A DNA stretch of 32,485 nt from Acidimicrobiales bacterium (GTDB lineage: Bacteria > Actinomycetota > Acidimicrobiia > Acidimicrobiales > Acidimicrobilacustridaceae). The DNA is taken from positions 1 through 32,485 of the forward strand of contig JALOLF010000029.1 of the NCBI GenBank assembly GCA_025456085.1. The letters are read 5' to 3'. Shown one piece after another: positions 27,713 through 32,485 of the stretch. The notes under the pieces are model-generated. The model saw nothing but the letters and a program-made list of their open reading frames with translations. It searched no databases and was not told where the DNA came from. Each line of letters opens with the position of its first letter. Positions within the stretch are counted from its first letter, which is position 1. The position numbers and the translations under genes were made by a program.

Positions 27713-28483
27713 GTGCGAATCGCCACCTGGAACGTCAACTCCCTGAAGGCACGGCTGCCCCGGGTCGAGGAGTGGGTGGCGACCGTGCAACCCGACGTCC
27801 TGTGCCTCCAGGAGACCAAGCTCACCGACGCCGCGTTCCCCGGTCTGAGCTTCCAGAGCCTCGGCTACGAGTCGGCCCACCACGGCCAGGGCCAGTGGAA
27901 CGGCGTGGCCGTGCTCTCCCGGGTCGGGCTGGAGGACGTCGTGGTCGGCTTCGACGACGGTGAGGAGGAAGACCCCGAGGCGCGCCTGCTGTGGGCCACC
28001 TGTGGCGGCGTGCGTGTGGCCAGCGTCTACGTGCCCAACGGGCGGGCCCTCGACCACGACCACTACCGCTACAAGCTGGCGTGGCTCGAACGGCTGGCGG
28101 GTGTGCTGCGCGACCGGAGCGAGCCGGACGCCGCGCTGGCGGTGTGCGGGGACTTCAACATCGCCCCCGACGACCGCGACGTCTACGACCCGGCCGACTT
28201 CGTGGGCGCCACACACGTCAGCGAACCGGAACGGGCGGCGCTCGCCCGACTGGAGGCGTGGGGTCTGGTGGACGTCTTCCGCCGACACTACGACGCGGGC
28301 GGGCTGTTCTCGTGGTGGGACTACCGGGCCGGGAACTTCCACAAGGGCAAGGGCATGCGCATCGACCTCATCCTGGCCACGGCGCCCCTCGCGGCGCGTT
28401 CCACGGCGATCCTCATCGACCGCAACGCCCGCAAGGGCAAGCAACCCAGCGACCACGCGCCCGTCGTGTGGGACGTGGCGTGA
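27713..28483 (+). CDS. xth: Exodeoxyribonuclease III (AP endonuclease, EEP family)
   Basis: 256 residues. Cuts DNA 5' to abasic sites and removes 3'-blocking groups in base excision repair. EEP catalytic set complete: Asn7 (ATWNVNSLK), Glu34 (CLQETKL), Tyr106 (SVYVPNG), Asp147 and Asn149 (CGDFNIAP), Asp218 (MRIDLILA) and Asp247-His248 (QPSDHAPVV). Length equals bacterial ExoIII. Start at GTG 27713 because the protein then opens MRIATWNVNSLKARL and a TAATCT lies 7 bases upstream; the frame is open further upstream but outside the family. Its stop TGA overlaps the start of the thioesterase gene by one base, so the pair is co-transcribed. Confidence 0.96.
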   Translation: MRIATWNVNSLKARLPRVEEWVATVQPDVLCLQETKLTDAAFPGLSFQSLGYESAHHGQGQWNGVAVLSRVGLEDVVVGFDDGEEEDPEARLLWATCGGVRVASVYVPNGRALDHDHYRYKLAWLERLAGVLRDRSEPDAALAVCGDFNIAPDDRDVYDPADFVGATHVSEPERAALARLEAWGLVDVFRRHYDAGGLFSWWDYRAGNFHKGKGMRIDLILATAPLAARSTAILIDRNARKGKQPSDHAPVVWDVA

Positions 28484-29277
28484 TGTCGGGCGAGCCGTCC
28501 CCGCCCGAACCCGACGGGCGGCCGGGCGCGCCCGAGGTGGCGGAGCCGTCCGTGCCGAACGTGCTCGGCCTGCCGGGCACCGCCGCGCTGAGCCTGCGTT
28601 GGACCGAACCGGAGGCCGATGACCTCGCCCCGCACCGGGTCGAGCTGCGTCGCCTGGCGGCGGCGATGCGCTCGATCATCGACAGCCTGACGGCCACGGC
28701 CGCGCCGAGCGAGGTCATCGAGGCCGCGGCCGACGGTCTGGTGCAGTTGGCCGAGACCTTCGCCTCGCTCCACTACGGCACGGTCTACGACGGGTTCGCG
28801 GAGGCCGCCAACGCCGGCGCCGACCCGCACGCCTCCTTCGAGCACAGCCCGTTCATCGGCCTGGCGAACCCGCTGGCGCCACCGATCCGCCTGCGGGAGG
28901 TGGACGGCGAGATCCACGGTTGGGTGACCTTCGGCTCGGCTTACGAGGGGCCGCCGGGTTGTGTGCACGGCGGGTTCATCGCCGGCTCCTTCGACGAGGT
29001 GCTCGGCGCAGCCCAGACCCTGAGCGGGAACCCGGGCATGACCGGCACGCTGACGGTGCGCTACCGCAGCCCCACGCCGCTGCACGCTCCACTGCACTTC
29101 GTCGCCCGACTCGACCGGGTGGAGGGCCGCAAGATCTTCGCCGTCGCGCAGCTCTGGCACGGCGAGACGCTCTGCGCCGAGGCCGACGCCGTGTTCATCA
29201 GCATCGACTTCGGTCGCTTCGCCCACCTCAAGGAGGCCCGGGAGGCCGCCGAACGCGCCCGGCTCGCCCGCAGCTGA
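28483..29277 (+). CDS. PaaI-family hot-dog thioesterase with N-terminal helical extension
   Basis: 264 residues. The hot-dog domain occupies about 120-245: FIGLANPLAPPIRL, GWVTFGSAYEGPPGCVHGGFIAGSFDEVLGA (split here at residue level; HGG at 162-164 and Asp171-Glu172), then LTVRYRSPTPLH and ICxEADAVFISID-like strand (actual LCAEADAVFISID). This fits a PaaI/YbgC-neighbour acyl-CoA thioesterase. The first 115 residues include a Pro-rich start and two predicted helices (HRVELRRLAAAMRSIIDSL); similar extensions are common in actinobacterial members. Start at ATG 28483 overlaps the xth stop; the two functions (DNA repair and thioester hydrolysis) are not obviously related. It ends 24 bases before the convergent DUF2505 stop. 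Confidence 0.87.
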   Translation: MSGEPSPPEPDGRPGAPEVAEPSVPNVLGLPGTAALSLRWTEPEADDLAPHRVELRRLAAAMRSIIDSLTATAAPSEVIEAAADGLVQLAETFASLHYGTVYDGFAEAANAGADPHASFEHSPFIGLANPLAPPIRLREVDGEIHGWVTFGSAYEGPPGCVHGGFIAGSFDEVLGAAQTLSGNPGMTGTLTVRYRSPTPLHAPLHFVARLDRVEGRKIFAVAQLWHGETLCAEADAVFISIDFGRFAHLKEAREAAERARLARS

Positions 29278-29301
29278 CGTCGGGGTCGGCCAGCGCCGGG
29301 C

Positions 29302-29793
29302 TCAGCGCTGCTCGAGGCGGGCGAGCACGACGCCGCGCTCGTCCACGAGGTGCTCGCGCAGCCCCGACACGATGGCCTGCTCCACCTTGCCTGCCACCAG
29401 CAGCGCGCGGACCTTGAGCTCACCCTCCACGTGGCGGACCGTCCCGCCGTCGTCGGCCCGGAAGGCGCTGCGCGCCGAGGCCTTCAGGCGGTCGGGGTAG
29501 TGGTCGGGCAGGAGCCGACTGGTCGCGGTGGCCGCTCGCAGGTCGAACACCGTCTCCTCCACCCAGGTCAGCTTCTCCGGCGCGATGACGGCGTACGCGG
29601 CGGAGGGAAGGTCGCCGCGGTACTGGTAGCGGATGCGCATCGTCACCTGACCGTCGCTGGCCCGGTGGTCGAGGACCTCGGGTCGGCCGATGTGGGGCAG
29701 GTTGTGGAGGCCGTCGTAGAAGGTGGGGTCGGTGTAGATCCCCAGCACGACGTCGGGAGGAGCGGGGAACGCCAGGTCGGCGGTGAAGCGCAC
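29302..29793 (-). CDS. DUF2505-family protein (SRPBCC-like fold)
   Basis: 163 residues from GTG 29793. Opens MRFTADLAFPAPPDVVLGIYTDPTFYDGLH (longest quoted block kept as pattern: a strand, PPDVV helix, then the YTDPTFYDG turn), which is the START/SRPBCC ligand-binding arrangement; later strands carry VTMRIRYQYRGDLP and GGTVRHVEGELKV, and the C-terminal long helix is KVEQAIVSGLREHLVDE. DUF2505 proteins are widespread in actinobacteria with no known function; binding of a lipid or other hydrophobic ligand is a fold-based guess. GTGAGGT just before the start may act as a ribosome binding site. It lies downstream of the helicase gene on the same strand, 125 bases away. Confidence 0.8.
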   Translation of the reverse strand: MRFTADLAFPAPPDVVLGIYTDPTFYDGLHNLPHIGRPEVLDHRASDGQVTMRIRYQYRGDLPSAAYAVIAPEKLTWVEETVFDLRAATATSRLLPDHYPDRLKASARSAFRADDGGTVRHVEGELKVRALLVAGKVEQAIVSGLREHLVDERGVVLARLEQR

Positions 29794-29804
29794 ACCTCAC
29801 CTTG

Positions 29805-29828
29805 CCACGTCCGTGTCACGGCACGTGG
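29805..29828. promoter_or_regulatory. 24-base dyad with ACGTGG/CCACGT ends
   Basis: CCACGT (29805-29810) and ACGTGG (29823-29828) are perfect inverted copies; between them lies CCGTG-T-CACGG, a second small dyad offset by one or two bases. It sits 12 bases upstream of the DUF2505 start codon, where it could be an operator, or a hairpin in its leader. Not matched to a known regulator. Confidence 0.3.
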
Positions 29829-29890
29829 CCATGCCCGCAGGACCGGCGACGCCGATGGGAGCGGACCGGATGCAGGCGATCGGCGGACAG

Positions 29891-29907
29891 GTCCGGACCC
29901 GCCGGAC
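29891..29907 (-). terminator. Possible terminator of the helicase gene
   Basis: GTCCGG and CCGGAC form a perfect 6-bp stem with a 5-base loop, 11 bases after the helicase stop. No U-tract. Weak on its own, but placed as a terminator should be. Confidence 0.3.
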
Positions 29908-29918
29908 GGTGCAGCGGA

Positions 29919-32162
29919 TCAGGGCGTCGGATCGGGGGCCGTGGTGTGGTCCCGGACGATGCGCAGCAGCTCGGCGCCGTAGCGCTCGACCTTGGTGGGC
30001 CCGATGCCGGGGACGTCGAGCAGCTCGTCGGTGGACGTGGGGCGCTGTGCTGCGATGGCGGTGAGCGTCCGGTCGTTGCAGATCACGTACGCGGGCATCG
30101 ACGCCGCTCGCGCCAGCTGGGTCCGCCACGTGCGCAGCGCCTCGAACAGCGGACGCGCCTGGGGCGGCAGGTCGGCCGCCGTGCCCACGGTGCCGCGCGA
30201 GCGCGCCGCCGCGCTCGCCTGTCGGGCGGCCGCAGGGCCGCCGCGGGGCGACCGGGGTGTCGTCGGTGCCTCGGCGCCGGCCAGATAGGTCGCCCAGTCG
30301 TCGGGGGCGTGGCCGTCGCGCAACGCTCGGCAGGCGGCCTCCACCACACCGAGGTACGGCGACGGCTGCCGGTTCGAGGTGCGGGTGCCGAACGAGCGCC
30401 GCTCCGCCCACGAGCAGTGCAGCTCCCGCTGGGCCCGGGTGACGGCGACGTAGAAGAGGTTGCGCTCCTCCGCCCGGGCCGCGGCGGTCTGTGCGTGGCT
30501 GATGGGCACCAGGCCCTGTTCGAGGCCTGCGAGGTGCACCACCGGCCACTCGAGGCCCTTGGCGGCGTGGAAGGTCAGCACGTCGACGGCGTCGCCGGCG
30601 CGGTCGGGGCGGTCGGATGCGGCTGACTCGGCCAGCCACGCCACCAACCCCGGCACCGAGGGAACGGGCGCGAGGGCTTCGTAGTCGTGGACGAGTCGGA
30701 CGAGCGCAGCCAGGTTGGCACGGCGCTCGGCGGTGAGACCGTGGCCGTCGCCCGGCAGCCCGGCGTCGTCGGTGGTCGGTCGGCCGCCGGAGGTCGGCTC
30801 GCCGGGCCCGGACCGATCGGTGGACGTCGGCTCCACGCCGAGCGCGCCGTCGCTGTCGCCCAGGCGCGCCGTGAGGTCGGCCACGGTGACGTCGAAGGAC
30901 GCTGCCGAGCGCTGCAGGTCCCGTAGGGCGTTGCGCACCTCGGGCTGCTCGAGCAGGCCCGAGGTGCCGCGGATGCGGAAGGGGATGCCACGCGCCGCCA
31001 GCGCCTCGGTGATGGCCGCCGTCTGGGCGTTGGTGCGCACCAGCACGGCCTGCGCCGACCACGGGGAGCCCGGCCGCCGGGCGTCGCGGACGGCGCGGGC
31101 GATGTGGCGGGCCTCCTCCGTGTCGTCGGCGAAGGCCTGCACGGACGGCACCGGGCCGTCGGGTCGATGGGCGGTCAGCGACTGCTCGGCCGTGTGGCGA
31201 GCGGGCGCGGCGCGTCGTCCACCCCGGCGGCTCGAGGGTGGCGACGCCGAGGTCGGATCGACCCCGGCCAGCAGCGCATTCGCCACCCCCAGGATCTGCG
31301 GCGTCGAGCGGTAGTTGTCCCGCAGCAGCACGATCTCGCCGCCGAGTCGACCATCGGCCGCGTCGAGCAGGAACGAGGCGTCGGCGCCGTTCCAGCCGTA
31401 GATCGCCTGACGGGGGTCGCCCACGATGCACAGGTCCGTGCGACGGTCGAGCCAGGCGTCGAGCAGCGCCTGCTGGGCGGGGTTGACGTCCTGGTACTCG
31501 TCGACGAACACGTGCCGGAACCGCCAGCGCTGGGTGCGGGCGAACTCCTCGTCGCGTTGCAGGTTGCGGGTGCACAGCCGCAGCAGGTCGTCGAAGTCGA
31601 CCAGCCGTTGCTTGCGCTTGTGGGCCTCGTAGGCCTCGTACACCCCGGCGATGCGTTCGCGGGACAGGGGAGGGTCCCGGCGGGCGCGGGAGGCCTCGGC
31701 CGCGTAGCGGTCGGGCGTGATGCGACGCGCCTTGGCCCATTCGATCTCGCTCACGACGTCGAGGGGGACCACGCCGCGCTCGGTGGCGGCGCGGGGGAGC
31801 AGACGGGCCACGACCCCCACCTTGCGGTCGAGCAGGGTCGGGGGAGCGATGCCACGGTCGGCCCACAGCGCCCGCAGCTGCGCGTAGGCGACGCCGTGGA
31901 ACGTGCCGGCAGCGACGCCGTCACGCAGGCCGAGGCGACGGAGTCGGTGCGTCAGCTCGCCTGCGGCCTTGCGGGTGAACGTGAGGGCGAGCACGCGACG
32001 GGGATCGAGGTCGCCCAGTGCCGCCCGGTGGGCGATGCGGTGGGTCAGGACCCGGGTCTTGCCCGTGCCGGCGCCGGCGACGATGACGAGCGGCGCGGCG
32101 CGGGTGGTGACCGCCCGGGTCTGCGCGTCGTTCAGGCCCACCAGGAGCTGCTCTGCATCCAC
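29919..32162 (-). CDS. UvrD/PcrA-type ATP-dependent DNA helicase with C-terminal HRDC domain (UvrD2-like)
   Basis: 747 residues from GTG 32162. Superfamily 1A 3'-5' helicase: Q-like motif LNDAQTRAV (10-18), Walker A AGAGTGKT (29-36), TFTRKAAGEL, motif II VDEYQDVN (220-227), motif III GDPRQAIYGWNGA, motif IV LRDNYRS, motif V TFHAAKGLEW (530-539), motif VI YVAVTRAQREL (571-581). The HRDC domain is at about 670-738, ending DVPGIGPTKVERYGAELL. This is the layout of mycobacterial UvrD2. As I recall, UvrD2 has a tetracysteine motif in the linker between ATPase and HRDC; here the linker (600-670) has a single Cys. An Arg/Ser/Pro-rich insertion at about 303-340 and a Ser/Thr/Gly-rich one at about 440-475 are also present. 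TAAGGT lies 6 bases before the GTG. Confidence 0.92.
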   Translation of the reverse strand: MDAEQLLVGLNDAQTRAVTTRAAPLVIVAGAGTGKTRVLTHRIAHRAALGDLDPRRVLALTFTRKAAGELTHRLRRLGLRDGVAAGTFHGVAYAQLRALWADRGIAPPTLLDRKVGVVARLLPRAATERGVVPLDVVSEIEWAKARRITPDRYAAEASRARRDPPLSRERIAGVYEAYEAHKRKQRLVDFDDLLRLCTRNLQRDEEFARTQRWRFRHVFVDEYQDVNPAQQALLDAWLDRRTDLCIVGDPRQAIYGWNGADASFLLDAADGRLGGEIVLLRDNYRSTPQILGVANALLAGVDPTSASPPSSRRGGRRAAPARHTAEQSLTAHRPDGPVPSVQAFADDTEEARHIARAVRDARRPGSPWSAQAVLVRTNAQTAAITEALAARGIPFRIRGTSGLLEQPEVRNALRDLQRSAASFDVTVADLTARLGDSDGALGVEPTSTDRSGPGEPTSGGRPTTDDAGLPGDGHGLTAERRANLAALVRLVHDYEALAPVPSVPGLVAWLAESAASDRPDRAGDAVDVLTFHAAKGLEWPVVHLAGLEQGLVPISHAQTAAARAEERNLFYVAVTRAQRELHCSWAERRSFGTRTSNRQPSPYLGVVEAACRALRDGHAPDDWATYLAGAEAPTTPRSPRGGPAAARQASAAARSRGTVGTAADLPPQARPLFEALRTWRTQLARAASMPAYVICNDRTLTAIAAQRPTSTDELLDVPGIGPTKVERYGAELLRIVRDHTTAPDPTP

Positions 32163-32168
32163 GGGCCG

Positions 32169-32174
32169 ACCTTA
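32169..32174 (-). promoter_or_regulatory. Candidate -10 element (TAAGGT) for the helicase gene
   Basis: On the minus strand TAAGGT, 6 bases, GTG 32162, no Shine-Dalgarno. Confidence 0.45.
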
Positions 32175-32290
32175 CCCAGGGGTGGTGACAACGGGGGAGG
32201 GCGTGGCTGCCGTCGGTACGGGCCGGGTCGCGGCGCTGGGGGCGTCGCGCCTGCTCGGCACGCCGTCGGTTGCCTGTCGTACCTGCTGCG

Positions 32291-32296
32291 TAGGCT
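32291..32296 (+). promoter_or_regulatory. Candidate -10 element (TAGGCT) for the DUF222-type gene
   Basis: TAGGCT, 6 bases, GTG 32303. It shares the 140-base divergent gap with the helicase gene. Confidence 0.45.
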
Positions 32297-32302
32297 GTGG
32301 TC

Positions 32303-32485
32303 GTGGGGAGGGAACACACGTTCGATGCCGGTGACGGGTTGGAGACGATCGGCGCGCTGGTGGAGGGGGTGGTGGCCGAGGATCGGTCGGGGTGGTCGAC
32401 GGCGGCGCACGGGGATCGGGTGGTGGGCCTGGCGGGGGTGGTGGAGCGGGCCCGGGCGGGGTTGGTGCTGGCGTTGGGGCCGTTC
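32303..32485 (+). CDS. DUF222-type protein (probable HNH-endonuclease-family), N-terminal fragment
   Basis: 61 codons before the window ends. The visible part, with GDGLETIGALVEGVVAEDRS and GWSTAAHGDRVVGLAGVVER followed by ARAGLVLALGPF, resembles the N-terminus of DUF222 (13E12-repeat) proteins, which in actinobacteria usually carry a C-terminal HNH nuclease domain; that domain would lie outside the window. Codon choice shifts to many GTG, GGG and TTG codons compared with the GTC/GGC/CTC preference of neighbouring genes, giving a visibly G-rich coding strand. Start at GTG 32303 chosen from the TAGGCT 6 bases upstream. Family call is tentative because only the start is visible. Confidence 0.5.
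   Translation, partial: MGREHTFDAGDGLETIGALVEGVVAEDRSGWSTAAHGDRVVGLAGVVERARAGLVLALGPF

Overview
The window is very GC-rich (by eye around 70 %), densely packed, ordinary chromosomal DNA of an actinobacterium. The gene set (EndoMS/NucS mismatch endonuclease, lipoyl-free multifunctional 2-oxoglutarate decarboxylase Kgd, an F420-type deazaflavin oxidoreductase, WS/DGAT acyltransferase, a UvrD2-like helicase with HRDC domain, DUF2505, a DUF222-type gene, a mycobacterial-type six-helix HAMP adenylate cyclase) points to Actinobacteria. My inference is the Acidimicrobiia (Iamia/Ilumatobacter-like); no marker in the window fixes the genus. I count 29 protein-coding genes including two cut by the window edges and one doubtful micro-ORF. 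I see no tRNA, rRNA, insertion sequence, prophage or CRISPR array, and no gene-free stretch longer than about 205 bases.

Layout. 1-690: N-terminal part of a secreted Tat/lipobox amidohydrolase. 778-4248: small membrane-anchored protein, class III adenylate cyclase, MFS exporter with a problematic start codon. 4255-7322 (minus): VanW-family exported protein followed by a WS/DGAT acyltransferase. 7433-9726: SDR dehydrogenase plus MaoC hydratase-2 (together the two activities of a multifunctional beta-oxidation enzyme) and a Ddn-like oxidoreductase. 9755-12381 (minus): nucS and a UbiB/ABC1-type kinase with a histone-like basic tail. 12477-14568: type III CoA transferase and convergent enoyl-CoA hydratase. 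14572-18279: a sulfur-activation locus, cysQ-like phosphatase divergent from cysD-cysN-cysC, with a duplicated cysD 3' end between cysD and cysN. 18314-20307 (minus): ettA and a small membrane protein. 20397-21782 (minus): an unusual NYN ribonuclease-S1-basic-tail protein. 21974-23985: M20 peptidase and HAD hydrolase, overlapping by 4 bases. 23995-27603 (minus): kgd. 27713-29277: exonuclease III and a PaaI-type thioesterase. 29302-32162 (minus): DUF2505 protein and UvrD2-like helicase. 32303-end: start of a DUF222-type gene.

The metabolic genes revolve around acyl-CoA chemistry (hydratases, dehydrogenase, CoA transferase, thioesterase, storage-lipid acyltransferase), sulfate activation to PAPS with removal of the PAP by-product, and TCA-cycle carbon flow at 2-oxoglutarate. 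A second theme is genome maintenance (NucS, Xth, UvrD2-like helicase) and translation/RNA control (EttA, NYN-S1 protein).

The strongest cross-window signal is regulatory: about ten genes carry a TANNNT -10-like hexamer 6-9 bases before their start codon with no Shine-Dalgarno sequence, the arrangement expected for leaderless transcripts. Genes inside operons instead have recognisable Shine-Dalgarno sequences. This pattern also helps choose several start codons. I found no clear new defence or mobile system; the best candidates for something undescribed are the NYN-S1-basic-tail protein, the cysD/cysN micro-ORF duplication, and the MFS gene that appears to lack a standard start codon.
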